Source of the DNA: Bacteriovoracaceae bacterium UBA6200 | Lineage (GTDB): Bacteria; Bdellovibrionota; Bacteriovoracia; Bacteriovoracales; Bacteriovoracaceae | Assembly: GCA_002422605.1 (NCBI GenBank) | Contig: DISW01000025.1 | Span: forward strand, 496,001 to 560,000 | Reading direction: 5' to 3' | DNA: 64,000 nucleotides | Shown: piece by piece, positions 51,063 through 60,215 of the stretch | How the letters are laid out: each line of letters opens with the position of its first letter | Numbering within the stretch: the first letter of the stretch is position 1 | The notes under the pieces: model-generated | What the model was told of the DNA's origin: nothing | Databases searched by the model: none | The model's input: only the letters and a program-made list of their open reading frames with translations | Position numbers and translations under genes: made by a program

Positions 51063-52310
51063 ATGAAAAAATTAATTCTTCTTTTGCTGGTTTTTACAAC
51101 CGAAATCTACGCCCTTGAACCCATTGATCAAAAGCTTCAAGGCTATATTAAAACTTTCAATCTGGTCCCTTTAAAAGCACCCAGACCTAGGAACGATAAG
51201 CTCTTTATTCTTGGCCGGAACCTTTTCATGGATCAGCGCCTGGCCGGTAATAACAACATCAGTTGTATGGAATGCCATCACCCGAGACTTGGAACAGGGG
51301 ACGGCCTTCCGCTTTCATTAGGCGAAGGAGCAAAAGGTTTTCAAATTAATGGCCGTCAGAGAATTCAGGGAACAGGACGAGTTCTCGCCCGCAATGCTCC
51401 CGCCATTATGAATCTTCATAATGTTCCTGTTCTTTTTTGGGATGGGCGAGTGATGTATTCAGAGAACTCTAAAACTTTTAAAACTCCGGTGCCACTCCGT
51501 CATGCGGTTTCGAAAGTCATGACAAGTGCCCTTGCGGCTCAGGCCATTTTTCCAATGGTGGATCATGATGAAATGAGAGGCCTTAAGGGAACGAATCCCA
51601 TTGCAGATGCTCAAGATGAGTATGAGGCCTGGGATCTCATTGTTAAAAAAATCATGGCGATTGAAGGCTATAAGAAACTTTTTGAAGAAGTCTTTCCTGG
51701 TCAGAAAATTAATATTGGCCACTTCGGTGAAGCCTTAGGTGAGTTCCAGTCGCAAGCTTTCTTTTTGGGCGACACTCCTTATGACCGATACATTTCAGGG
51801 CGAGTAGAAGCCTTGAATCCAACACAAAAAATGGGAATGGATATTTTCTTCGGCAAAGGAAAATGTGGGGAATGCCACCAGGGAGAACAACTTTCCATGC
51901 TGGAATTTAAAAATGTTGGGGTTCCTCAGATTGGCCCGGGTAAAGAGAAGGGAATGGATTTTGGCCGCTATCAGTGGGATAAAAATGAAGCTAACCGATT
52001 TGCCTTCCGTGTGCCACCTTTACGAAACGTAGTGCTGACGGCTCCTTATTTCCATGACGGCTCTTTTGAGACTCTGGAAGAAGTCGTCGAGCATTATGAT
52101 GACATTAAAGCGAGCCTTGAAAGTTACCGTATCCTAAGACAGTGGACTAATTATTTAAGTCCCATAAGTGATCACGAACATCGCACCAATGAATTCATCT
52201 ATGCGAGCCTCGCTGAAGACCTTCCTTTGAAGTTAGAATTTACTGAAGAGGAAGAAGAAGCTCTGGTGGAGTTCATGAAGACAGCTCTAACTGATATAAG
52301 GCTTCAGTAA
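51063..52310 (+). CDS. Di-haem cytochrome c peroxidase (CcpA/MauG family)
   Basis: 415 residues with a signal peptide (MKKLILLLLVFTTEIYA). Two haem c sites: CMECH (Cys68, Cys71, His72) and CGECH (Cys268, Cys271, His272), with the family segments GTGDGLPLS, FWDGRV and TAPYFHDGSFETLEE. It reduces hydrogen peroxide, or oxidises a partner protein as MauG does, in the periplasm. Single gene with its own promoter. Confidence 0.94.
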   Translation: MKKLILLLLVFTTEIYALEPIDQKLQGYIKTFNLVPLKAPRPRNDKLFILGRNLFMDQRLAGNNNISCMECHHPRLGTGDGLPLSLGEGAKGFQINGRQRIQGTGRVLARNAPAIMNLHNVPVLFWDGRVMYSENSKTFKTPVPLRHAVSKVMTSALAAQAIFPMVDHDEMRGLKGTNPIADAQDEYEAWDLIVKKIMAIEGYKKLFEEVFPGQKINIGHFGEALGEFQSQAFFLGDTPYDRYISGRVEALNPTQKMGMDIFFGKGKCGECHQGEQLSMLEFKNVGVPQIGPGKEKGMDFGRYQWDKNEANRFAFRVPPLRNVVLTAPYFHDGSFETLEEVVEHYDDIKASLESYRILRQWTNYLSPISDHEHRTNEFIYASLAEDLPLKLEFTEEEEEALVEFMKTALTDIRLQ

Positions 52311-52354
52311 TTTGGCCCCAGATTCGCAGCTATAATCTCAAAATCAACTTAAGG

Positions 52355-52383
52355 CCCTAAGGAATCATACCCTTAGGGTCTTT
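52355..52383 (+). terminator. Likely terminator after the peroxidase gene
   Basis: CCCTAAGG pairs with CCTTAGGG around an 8-base loop, followed by TCTTT. Short T-tract. Confidence 0.55.
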
Positions 52384-52428
52384 ACGACTGTTTAGAAGAT
52401 AGACGGCCGTAAACTTTTGGGAGTCATT

Positions 52429-52824
52429 ATGAAAAAGATCTTAGCCCTTACTGTAATGATGATGTCTACTTATTCATTTGCTGATGCCTCTCTTCAGATT
52501 GAGTGGGGTGGTCGGGCCTTTTTCAATGAAATCGAATGCATTACCACCGTTTTAGATAAAGAAAATACCAATTGTGAGCAGTATAACGAGGTTATGGTTT
52601 GTACAAACCCATTCACTGCTCGTTTAACTACAGGTGAAGAGCGTAATTTACAAATAGTTTCAGAAGTTCATGTTGCTTCTGATTCCAGATTATGGAAAAA
52701 GCTTTCTTTTGGCATGACCGATAAATTAAATGCGGCTTCGGCCAAGGCTCAGGCGAAGTTCGAAGTTAAAGAAATGATAAAAGAACTGGAATCGATTAAG
52801 CCCTGCGATTCTAGTGATGAATAG
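52429..52824 (+). CDS. Small secreted hypothetical protein, 131 residues
   Basis: The ATG at 52429 is favoured by GGGAG five bases upstream and by the signal peptide it gives (MKKILALTVMMMSTYSFA). The mature part has four cysteines, so disulfides are likely. No family recognised. The end overlaps the convergent SDR gene by 14 nt. Confidence 0.65.
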   Translation: MKKILALTVMMMSTYSFADASLQIEWGGRAFFNEIECITTVLDKENTNCEQYNEVMVCTNPFTARLTTGEERNLQIVSEVHVASDSRLWKKLSFGMTDKLNAASAKAQAKFEVKEMIKELESIKPCDSSDE

Positions 52825-53527
52825 TTTTCATTAAATCCATTCTTGTTTTCTCTGGCAAAAGCTTCATGGCGACACCCTGAAGCTTTGCCAGAATACTTCC
52901 AGAAAATACTTTTTCTCTTCCGGCCATCATCGCCTCATAAGATAGCTTCGCTACTTCAGTTAAGTCACTCTCGAGTTTTGCCTCACTTCCTGCTTCCGGA
53001 ACAAGCAGGGTCACTCCCACATTGAAATTTCTTACTTCACTCCTGATGGTATCGGCAAAACTACTGAGGAAGGCAATTTGCGCATCATAAACAGCTTCAT
53101 ACGGGAAGGGCGCGATCGAGGTAATCATAATTTTACCATCGCCTCTAGTCCTCATGATAGGGACGAGACGTTTCATCAAATGAACTGTTGAAATAAGATT
53201 GATATTAATTAAATCTATTTCTTCTTTAAGATCGGTTTCGGAAAAGTCTCCGCCACGACCTTCCTGGGTGTTGATCACAAGATTATCCAGAAGATCATCC
53301 TGCTTGAGAATTTGCTGATACAAATTTTCAATACCCGAATAGGTTCCAATATTAACCTTAACTGCTTCCACCGTATAACCCTGGTCTGTAAGATCTTCCT
53401 GTACTTCAAAGACCAAATCGTTTCCTGAGACAAGAAGAAGCTTATGTCCATTTTCGCAAAATTGTCTTGCGAGTTCTAAACCTATTCCTCTATCAGCTCC
53501 AGTTATCACAGTCAGTGGTTGTTTCAT
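52811..53527 (-). CDS. Short-chain dehydrogenase/reductase
   Basis: 238 residues. Classical SDR cofactor motif TVITGADRGIGLELARQF, NLVINTQEGR in the NNAG position, a Ser-like TSIAPFPYE and a Tyr (AVYDAQIAFL) where YxxxK would be expected: the Lys is replaced by Gln-Ile-Ala, so the catalytic Lys is not in its normal place. Substrate unknown. Good ribosome site AAGGAG. Confidence 0.85.
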   Translation of the reverse strand: MKQPLTVITGADRGIGLELARQFCENGHKLLLVSGNDLVFEVQEDLTDQGYTVEAVKVNIGTYSGIENLYQQILKQDDLLDNLVINTQEGRGGDFSETDLKEEIDLININLISTVHLMKRLVPIMRTRGDGKIMITSIAPFPYEAVYDAQIAFLSSFADTIRSEVRNFNVGVTLLVPEAGSEAKLESDLTEVAKLSYEAMMAGREKVFSGSILAKLQGVAMKLLPEKTRMDLMKTIHH

Positions 53528-53671
53528 TCGGGGCTCCTTATTTCGCCTTCGTATCCAATCAAAAAAATGGAAAGAGATAAAGGCGCAGACACTAAACCAG
53601 GTCTGTGTTATGGTTTTACGGATATAACTTGTGTCAAAATAAAATTTGCTCGTAGTGCTAAGGAGAGTTTT

Positions 53672-54781
53672 ATGAAAGTTAAAGCAGCTGTTGCCTGGGG
53701 CCCTAATCGCCCATTAGAAATTGAAACGATTGATCTCGAAGGACCAAAAAAAGGCGAAGTCCTGGTTCGTATAGTGGCTTCCGGTGTTTGTCATACAGAT
53801 GCTTACACTCTTTCAGGAGTTGATCCTGAAGGCATTTTTCCTGTGATCCTGGGCCATGAAGGGGCAGGTATTGTTGAAGAAGTGGGAGAGGGTGTTACTT
53901 CTTTAAAGAAGGGCGACCATGTTATTCCCCTCTATACTCCAGAATGTGGAACCTGTAAGTTTTGTACTTCCGGTAAAACCAACTTGTGTCAACGCATCCG
54001 TGAAACACAAGGTAAGGGTCTTATGCCTGATGGTACAACTCGATTTTCTAAAGATGGAAAACCTATTTATCACTATATGGGAACTTCAACTTTTGCGGAA
54101 TATACAGTTTGCGCTGAGATCTCACTGGCGAAGATTGATAAGAGTGCTCCCTTGGATAAAGTTTGTCTTCTTGGTTGTGGCGTTACCACTGGGATTGGTG
54201 CAGTGATGAATACGGCCAAAGTTGAAAAAGGCGCAAACATTGCAGTCTTTGGAATAGGCGGTATCGGGCTCTCTGTTATTCAGGGTGCTAAAATGGCCCA
54301 GGCCAAAAAAATTATTGCTGTTGATATTAATAACAATAAAAAAGAAATGTCTGAGAAATTTGGTGCCACTGATTTTGTTAATCCGAATGAGATTGAAGGC
54401 AGTGTGGTGGACCATATTGTTAAAATGACCGATGGCGGAGTGGACTACAGTTTTGAATGCGTTGGTAATACCAAGCTTATGAGACAGGCCCTTGAGTGTT
54501 GCCATAAAGGATGGGGCGAATCCATTATTATTGGTGTCGCCGCTGCCGGTGAAGAAATCTGTACTCGTCCTTTCCAACTTGTCACTGGTCGCGTCTGGAA
54601 GGGATCGGCTTTTGGTGGAGTCAAAGGAAGAACAGAACTTCCGGGTTATGTAGATAAGTATATGGCCGGTGAAATCAATCTTGATGACCTGGTGACTTTT
54701 ACCATGCCGATTGAAGAAATTAACGACGCTTTTACTTACATGAAGGAAGGTAAAAGTATTCGTAGTGTTGTGACATTTTAG
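53672..54781 (+). CDS. frmA: S-(hydroxymethyl)glutathione dehydrogenase (class III ADH)
   Basis: 369 residues from the ATG at 53672 (AAGGAG upstream; a more upstream ATG would add 51 unrelated residues). Oxidises the formaldehyde-glutathione adduct with NAD. Catalytic zinc site GVCHTDAYTLSG and HEGAGIVEEVG, structural zinc cysteines in ECGTCKFCTSGKTNLC, cofactor motif FGIGGIGLSVI. Eleven bases before the hydrolase that acts next in the pathway. Confidence 0.96.
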   Translation: MKVKAAVAWGPNRPLEIETIDLEGPKKGEVLVRIVASGVCHTDAYTLSGVDPEGIFPVILGHEGAGIVEEVGEGVTSLKKGDHVIPLYTPECGTCKFCTSGKTNLCQRIRETQGKGLMPDGTTRFSKDGKPIYHYMGTSTFAEYTVCAEISLAKIDKSAPLDKVCLLGCGVTTGIGAVMNTAKVEKGANIAVFGIGGIGLSVIQGAKMAQAKKIIAVDINNNKKEMSEKFGATDFVNPNEIEGSVVDHIVKMTDGGVDYSFECVGNTKLMRQALECCHKGWGESIIIGVAAAGEEICTRPFQLVTGRVWKGSAFGGVKGRTELPGYVDKYMAGEINLDDLVTFTMPIEEINDAFTYMKEGKSIRSVVTF

Positions 54782-54792
54782 GAGTCTTTAGT

Positions 54793-55617
54793 ATGAAAGA
54801 ATTAAAATCTCACCGCACTTATTCCGGTAAAACTCAATTCTGGTCTCATGCTTCGAAAGAGACTAAAACTGAAATGAAGTTTTCAACTTTCATCCCGGGA
54901 GAAAAAACTCGGGGATGTATTATCTGGCTCTCAGGTCTTACGTGCACTGAAGAAAATTTCATCACGAAGGCCGGAGCGCAAAGATATCTGGATGCTGCTG
55001 GTCTCATGGTAATTGCCCCGGATACTTCTCCTCGTGGACTGAACCTTCCGGGTGAGCACGACAGTTATGATTTCGGTTCCGGTGCAAGTTTTTATGTGGA
55101 TGCGACTACTGATGGCTACAAAGATCATTACCGCATGTATAGCTACATTCTTAATGAAATCTATCCCATGATTCAAAACGATTTTGGGGTTCAGAATATT
55201 TCAATCATGGGACATTCCATGGGTGGACATGGGGCGATGGTATTAGGTCTAAGAAATCCTGATAAATTTAAATCCATTTCTGCTTTTTCTCCTATCGTAA
55301 ACCCGATGGACTGCGCTTGGGGTAAGAAGGCCTTCACTGGATATTTGGGAACAGATAAAGAATTATGGAAGTTTTATGATTCATGTGAACTTCTTAAAAT
55401 GGGAATGACTCATCCGAGAAGTATTCTTATTTCTCAGGGAACTCACGATGAATTTCTACCTGGTCAGTTACTCACTGAAAGATTTGTAACTGAGGCCCAA
55501 GCGGCCGGTCAGGAAGAAGAAGTGCGATATGCTGACGAGTTTGATCACAGCTATTATTTTATTTCCACTTTTATGCAAGAGCATATTCTTCATCATAAAA
55601 AGGCCCTCTCTCATTAA
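54793..55617 (+). CDS. fghA: S-formylglutathione hydrolase
   Basis: 274 residues. Esterase D family: WLSGLTCTEENFITKAG, APDTSPRGLNLPGEHDSYDFG and nucleophile Ser142 in MGHSMGGHGAM, with a late DEFDHSYYFI holding the catalytic His. Releases formate and glutathione, completing glutathione-dependent formaldehyde detoxification with frmA. The organism is therefore expected to make glutathione or an equivalent thiol. Confidence 0.95.
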   Translation: MKELKSHRTYSGKTQFWSHASKETKTEMKFSTFIPGEKTRGCIIWLSGLTCTEENFITKAGAQRYLDAAGLMVIAPDTSPRGLNLPGEHDSYDFGSGASFYVDATTDGYKDHYRMYSYILNEIYPMIQNDFGVQNISIMGHSMGGHGAMVLGLRNPDKFKSISAFSPIVNPMDCAWGKKAFTGYLGTDKELWKFYDSCELLKMGMTHPRSILISQGTHDEFLPGQLLTERFVTEAQAAGQEEEVRYADEFDHSYYFISTFMQEHILHHKKALSH

Positions 55618-55630
55618 TCAAGGTTGAAGC

Positions 55631-56101
55631 ATGGTAAAACGGGACGTTGAGAAACTAAAAAGCATAAGCACCTTAATGGATTCAAAGTTTGAAGCTTTTG
55701 GATTTAGGTTTGGTATTGATGCTTTAATAGGTCTCGTTCCGGTTGTTGGAGATTGGATTGGAGTCTTCACGTCCTTGTATCTGATTTCTGAAGCGGCCAA
55801 CCTCGGAGTGGGAAGAGCTACTCTGGTGCGAATGGGAATAAATGTCGCAGTCGAGAATATCATTGATATGATTCCACTCCTTGGAAACGTTTTCGATTTC
55901 TATTGGAAGGCCAATGATCGAAACATGGAATTACTAGAACGTCATTTACAGAACCCACCACGGGAGACGATTAAGTCACGCACTGTGGTGGGTCTTATTA
56001 TTCTGTCGCTTCTGCTCTTATTAATCGGAACTGGTTACGTGACTTTCATTATTCTTGAAGCTTTCTGGCACTGGATCACGTCGCTGTCCACATTGCAATG
56101 A
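55631..56101 (+). CDS. DUF4112 membrane protein
   Basis: 156 residues. Family pattern LMDSKFEAFGFRFGIDALIGLVP and NIIDMIPLLGNVFDFYWKAN, with a C-terminal transmembrane helix (about 118-142). Function unknown. Thirteen bases after fghA and probably in the same unit. Confidence 0.85.
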   Translation: MVKRDVEKLKSISTLMDSKFEAFGFRFGIDALIGLVPVVGDWIGVFTSLYLISEAANLGVGRATLVRMGINVAVENIIDMIPLLGNVFDFYWKANDRNMELLERHLQNPPRETIKSRTVVGLIILSLLLLLIGTGYVTFIILEAFWHWITSLSTLQ

Positions 56102-56112
56102 TATAGCGCTTA

Positions 56113-56898
56113 GTGAAGAATCGGGTGGTGAAAAACCTGATCCTTCTCTCAATGATATTCTCAAGTTTCCTTTCCTGCGGGAAGGCCTCTAAAAGTAAAT
56201 CCTACCCTGAACAGCAAGAAGAAATTTCTGACGGTGTCTATGCCGCCGTTCTTTATCCAGTAAACCCTGTCCTTGCTAAGGATCTTCAAGGTGGAATAAA
56301 AATTCATAAGTTCGGTGATGATTTTAAAGTCAAAGTTAAATTGAAAGATGCACCCAAAGGTACTCAGGAGCAGTACCTCTATTCTGGATCTCTGTGTCCC
56401 ACTTCTTATAATGATCTCAGCGGTGATGGCATCATTGACGCCAGTGAGGCCCGGGCCGTGATGGGAGAAGTCATCCTGCCCTTTGATGGCGATCTCAGTT
56501 CTGTGTTAGGAGGTGGAGGACTTTTTCCTGTTGATAGTTATGAGTACACTCAATCGACTTCTTTTTCTTTAATGTTAAGTGATCTTGAACATTCACAGAG
56601 TATTCTAAAATTAGAATACCGAGCGGTCTTAATTTTAAAAGATGGATCCATGCCTTTGGCCTGTGGAGTTCTGACTAAAATTTCTGATTTACCAGATATA
56701 GAAAAACCGCCTAGTCCACCGCCTGATAGAGATAGATATCGACCTAAACCACCATCTCGTCCTAATCCGCCGACGCCTCCACCCACTGTGGAGCCTGATC
56801 CAGGGCCTTCTCAAGATAGCTGGTGGGATAATATGAGAAATCGGTGGAGAAGGTGGAGGGATTCAGTCAGAGAATGGTGGCGCAGTTTATCCTCATAA
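56113..56898 (+). CDS. Putative lipoprotein with Pro-rich linker and Trp/Arg-rich C-terminus
   Basis: 261 residues from GTG 56113; GTGs at 56125 and 56128 are alternatives and none has a ribosome site. Signal ends in lipobox FLSC. Residues 30-195 form a beta-type domain of unknown family. Residues 196-235 are Pro-rich, then a tail with WWDNMRNRWRRWRDSVREWW: an amphipathic, cationic, Trp-rich helix like membrane-disrupting peptides. The role of the tail is inference. Confidence 0.7.
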   Translation: MKNRVVKNLILLSMIFSSFLSCGKASKSKSYPEQQEEISDGVYAAVLYPVNPVLAKDLQGGIKIHKFGDDFKVKVKLKDAPKGTQEQYLYSGSLCPTSYNDLSGDGIIDASEARAVMGEVILPFDGDLSSVLGGGGLFPVDSYEYTQSTSFSLMLSDLEHSQSILKLEYRAVLILKDGSMPLACGVLTKISDLPDIEKPPSPPPDRDRYRPKPPSRPNPPTPPPTVEPDPGPSQDSWWDNMRNRWRRWRDSVREWWRSLSS

Positions 56899-56926
56899 AC
56901 CTAAATAGAGTTTCCGATAAAGGCAC

Positions 56927-58168
56927 ATGGCCTTTAAAAGAATATTCTTACCATTCATTCTTTTCATTTTCTCCTCACTCAGTTACGCCGCTAACTGTGA
57001 AGGTCCCCGGCACCATATTTTCCTTCTTCACGGAATAGGGGGAGACCGAGGTTCTTTTGGATATTTGCCGGAAGTTCTGGGCCTCGAAAATTCCTGTCAC
57101 CGTGTCCGGACTTTTGAATATAAAACTGGTTCAGAGCAAAATACCTATCAGTTCGCCCATGACTTTCACCGCTTCATGACTTCTTTTCCAGCTTCAGAGC
57201 TTAGAAGTTTTGATAAGATTTCCCTGGTCATGCATTCCCAAGGTGGTTTAGTTGGGGCCTTATGGCTTAAGTTTCTGGTAGAATATAATCATCCTCTAAA
57301 AAATCAGCTTGATTCCTTTATCACTCTTTCAACTCCCTTTTGGGGTGCCGATATTGCAAATATCGGAAAGCGCTTCTTTTATACCTTACCCGAAGGAGTA
57401 GAGAACCCGATCTCTCCTTTTGGAAGAAATGAACTTAATGAAATGAGCTACGGAAGTTTTACTATCCGTGATCTTGCCCGGAATATTGAATCTATTTTTA
57501 AAGATGTCCCGAAGATTAGACCTCTCGTCTTGAGTGGTCTTAAGAAAGTACATAATTCCATCTTAGGGGAAGATGACATGGTAGTTCCGACTCATTCCAT
57601 GCGTCTGGAACATTTTTATTTGAATGACTTAATTAACATGGCCGATAAGCCGTCGGTTGTCCCCGCCAGCTTGTTTACAAAGACTGAACCGAAACCTTTT
57701 GTGATCATTCCTGCTGACCATATCAAAATGACTCAGCCTGGAATTGCAAAGATCCCTAAGAATTGTCTTAAAAATTGTAATCATCCTTCACTTAAGCATA
57801 TTGTAAATCATTTAAGTGGAAAGCCTGTTAAACAAGACAACAAGTACGATATCGAGCGTTTTAGAGTTAATGTCCTGATTAATAATCCTTTGAAATTGAA
57901 TTTTGATGATAAGGACCTAAGAATTACTATTCATGGTCTTGATAAAGAAACCAAGGTCCCTTGGATTGAGCGCTTTCGATCAGGATTTGGGAATGCAAAG
58001 TTAGAACGAGGCCCTAGCTTCTCCTTTACAGGAATTGCTAAAAGAAAAGGAGCTCAAACCCTTTTTGTAACTTTGAAATATAAAGATAAGAGTGTGAAGA
58101 CTTATGAGGTGCCGGTTGAGTCCGGGCACTCAAGCTTTATTGATATGACTATTGTAGAGTTGTACTGA
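56927..58168 (+). CDS. Secreted alpha/beta-hydrolase (lipase/PGAP1-like)
   Basis: 413 residues with a signal peptide (MAFKRIFLPFILFIFSSLSYA). Oxyanion motif HIFLLHGIGGDRGSFG, nucleophile Ser in LVMHSQGGLVGALW (about 105), then TLSTPFWGADIANIG and a plausible Asp/His pair further on (EDDMVVPTHS, PADHIKM). Probably an ester hydrolase acting on lipids in the envelope or outside. The C-terminal 120 residues form a separate beta-rich domain. Overlaps the convergent kinase gene by 20 nt. Confidence 0.82.
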   Translation: MAFKRIFLPFILFIFSSLSYAANCEGPRHHIFLLHGIGGDRGSFGYLPEVLGLENSCHRVRTFEYKTGSEQNTYQFAHDFHRFMTSFPASELRSFDKISLVMHSQGGLVGALWLKFLVEYNHPLKNQLDSFITLSTPFWGADIANIGKRFFYTLPEGVENPISPFGRNELNEMSYGSFTIRDLARNIESIFKDVPKIRPLVLSGLKKVHNSILGEDDMVVPTHSMRLEHFYLNDLINMADKPSVVPASLFTKTEPKPFVIIPADHIKMTQPGIAKIPKNCLKNCNHPSLKHIVNHLSGKPVKQDNKYDIERFRVNVLINNPLKLNFDDKDLRITIHGLDKETKVPWIERFRSGFGNAKLERGPSFSFTGIAKRKGAQTLFVTLKYKDKSVKTYEVPVESGHSSFIDMTIVELY

Positions 58169-58865
58169 TTGGAATCTGAAGCATGAAGTTAGCTCCTACT
58201 CCAGGATGGCTTTCAATTGATATTTTGCCCATATGATGTTTTACGATCTCATTACAGATATAGAGCCCAATGCCGAAACCTTCAGAGTTTTTTTCTTCTC
58301 CACGTTTAAAACGTTCAAAAATCTTTTCATGAATTTCAGGTGAGATTCCCGGCCCGTAATCCTGTACACTAATATAAACGTGGGCCCCACCGATACCGAC
58401 ATTGATATCGATATCAGAATTCTTAGCATGTCGTTCAGCATTACTAATAAGATTGACGATTACTTGCTCGATCCTGAAACGATCCCATTTCACCAGAATG
58501 GGTGCATTCACAGTCCACCTTATTTTATCACTCGTGATGCGGTTCTTCAGTTCTTCCATGTAGTCTTCAAGATTAAAGAATTCATAATTCATAGAGAACT
58601 TACCACTATGAATACGGGATATATCCATCATGTCATCAACCAGTCTCGAAAGACGAAGAACGTCCTGATGAGTTCGGTTGATGAGAGTTTGCATTTTTTT
58701 AGGGGAGATGGCCTCAATGCCGTGAGCATCCATAAATTTTTTGGCCATCTCAACTTGAAGCATAAGAGCAGTCAGTGGAGTCTTTAACTCATGAGAAGCA
58801 ACACAGATGAATTCATTTTTCATCGCGAGCTCTTTATGTAGTTTCTTTTCCGAGGTTCTCTTCAT
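58149..58865 (-). CDS. Short histidine kinase with no sensor domain
   Basis: 238 residues: only HisKA (phospho-accepting His in FICVASHELKTPLTAL, about 24) and HATPase (NLISNAERHAK, VQDYGPGISPE, GFGIGLYICNEI). No sensor or membrane region and no ribosome site at the start; in-frame ATG codons inside are less likely. It may work with a receiver encoded elsewhere, for example the stand-alone one at 7967. No response regulator is adjacent. Confidence 0.85.
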   Translation of the reverse strand: MKRTSEKKLHKELAMKNEFICVASHELKTPLTALMLQVEMAKKFMDAHGIEAISPKKMQTLINRTHQDVLRLSRLVDDMMDISRIHSGKFSMNYEFFNLEDYMEELKNRITSDKIRWTVNAPILVKWDRFRIEQVIVNLISNAERHAKNSDIDINVGIGGAHVYISVQDYGPGISPEIHEKIFERFKRGEEKNSEGFGIGLYICNEIVKHHMGKISIESHPGVGANFMLQIPISTTLQ

Positions 58866-58963
58866 AGGGCGGAAAGTACAAGAAGTGAGTAAGAAAAAAT
58901 AGGGGTATTGTAATTCGATAGCATTAATTTAGATTCCTTTAAGCTAAAGATTTCTGGAGATAT

Positions 58964-59599
58964 TTAGCCTTTTTCAAATAATAAAAATGAACTTAAAGGG
59001 AAGCCTAAGATGTTATTGGTTCTTTTATAATCAACAAGCTTAATATTCCTTAATTTTTGAATTTGATTCAAATCAAGATCGGTTCTAAATCCCAAGTACT
59101 TTCTAGTAATTGGATCGAAAATCCTAACCATTCGTGACTTAAGTGTATCTGATTCCTGAAGATTCGCTACGATGGCAATCATTCCGCCTTTCTTCGTTAC
59201 TCTGATCATTTCTTTCATAACCTTAAGAGGCGAATCCACAGCAGTAATAACGGAAGCTGCGACAACCAAATCGAAAGTATTATCTTTATAAGCAAGCTTT
59301 TTGGCATCCATCACTTCCAGGGTGACTTTCCGGCGCCCTAAGAGTTTCCTTTTTTTCTGCGCCTCCTGAAGCATCCTCTGGTTAATATCAATGCCTGTAT
59401 AATTAATGGTAGAGGGTATATGGGGGAGAGTGAGACCAGAACCAACTCCTACTTCCAGGATTTTTGAATCACGTTTGTTTTTAAGAGATCTGATTACCTC
59501 CGAAATATCATGATGCCCTTCGGAGAGAAAAGTTTGAAAGACGTGATCATAAAGTGGTGCAATAAATGTGTAATCTCTTGGTGCAGTTTTAGACGTCAT
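58964..59599 (-). CDS. Class I SAM-dependent methyltransferase
   Basis: 211 residues. SAM motif I is SKILEVGVGSGLTLPHIP (about 45), followed by YTGIDINQRML and FDLVVAASVITAVDSPLKVMKEMIRVTKKGG. The layout resembles phosphatidylethanolamine N-methyltransferase PmtA and ubiquinone/menaquinone methyltransferases; the C-terminal hydrophobic segment fits a membrane-lipid substrate, but that is inference. Confidence 0.82.
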   Translation of the reverse strand: MTSKTAPRDYTFIAPLYDHVFQTFLSEGHHDISEVIRSLKNKRDSKILEVGVGSGLTLPHIPSTINYTGIDINQRMLQEAQKKRKLLGRRKVTLEVMDAKKLAYKDNTFDLVVAASVITAVDSPLKVMKEMIRVTKKGGMIAIVANLQESDTLKSRMVRIFDPITRKYLGFRTDLDLNQIQKLRNIKLVDYKRTNNILGFPLSSFLLFEKG

Positions 59600-59693
59600 G
59601 GTTCTATCCTTTTGATGAAAGCATAATTAGAATGTCCGTGAAACAATGAAAAATTAATTTCACCTTTAATTTCTCTTAACCCTGGAGGCAAAA

Positions 59694-60215
59694 ATGAAAA
59701 TGACAAGTCTTCTTCTTTTAATTCTGGTATTTGGATGTTCATCAAAAAAAGAAAAAAAATTAGAACCTGAATCTGAAACAGCAATGACTGCAAGCATTCA
59801 TTCTTCAACAGTAAGCAGCGTATCTGGAACAGTGATGTTTGAAGATGTAGGAAATGAAATCAAAGTAACTGCTGATGTTAAAGGACTTAAACCTAATTCT
59901 AAGTTAGGTTTTCATATTCACGAGAATGGCATTTGTGAAGGTGATTATACTTCAGCTGGTGGCCACTATAATCCTTATCATCAAGGGCATGGTCGTCCAG
60001 AAGGAACAGAAAGACACATCGGTGACATGGGAAATCTTGAAACAAATAGTGATGGTGTCGCCAAAAGAGTTATCCTTCTTCCTAAGACAAAAGATAATGA
60101 TCTTGATCTGATTGTAGGGAAAGCTGTGATCATTCATTCTGGAACAGATGATTTAAAGACCCAGCCTACAGGGAACGCTGGCGGACGAATGGCCTGTGGA
60201 CTCATTCAAAGATAA
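59694..60215 (+). CDS. sodC: Lipoprotein copper-zinc superoxide dismutase
   Basis: 173 residues. Signal with lipobox VFGC, so lipid-anchored in the envelope. Metal ligands: FHIHENGIC, SAGGHYNP, HIGDMGN and VIIHSGTDDL; the disulfide cysteines are in ENGIC and MACG. Converts superoxide to peroxide in the periplasm, upstream of the di-haem peroxidase found in this window. GGAGG before the ATG. The 3' end overlaps the DsbA-like gene by 10 nt. Confidence 0.95.
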   Translation: MKMTSLLLLILVFGCSSKKEKKLEPESETAMTASIHSSTVSSVSGTVMFEDVGNEIKVTADVKGLKPNSKLGFHIHENGICEGDYTSAGGHYNPYHQGHGRPEGTERHIGDMGNLETNSDGVAKRVILLPKTKDNDLDLIVGKAVIIHSGTDDLKTQPTGNAGGRMACGLIQR

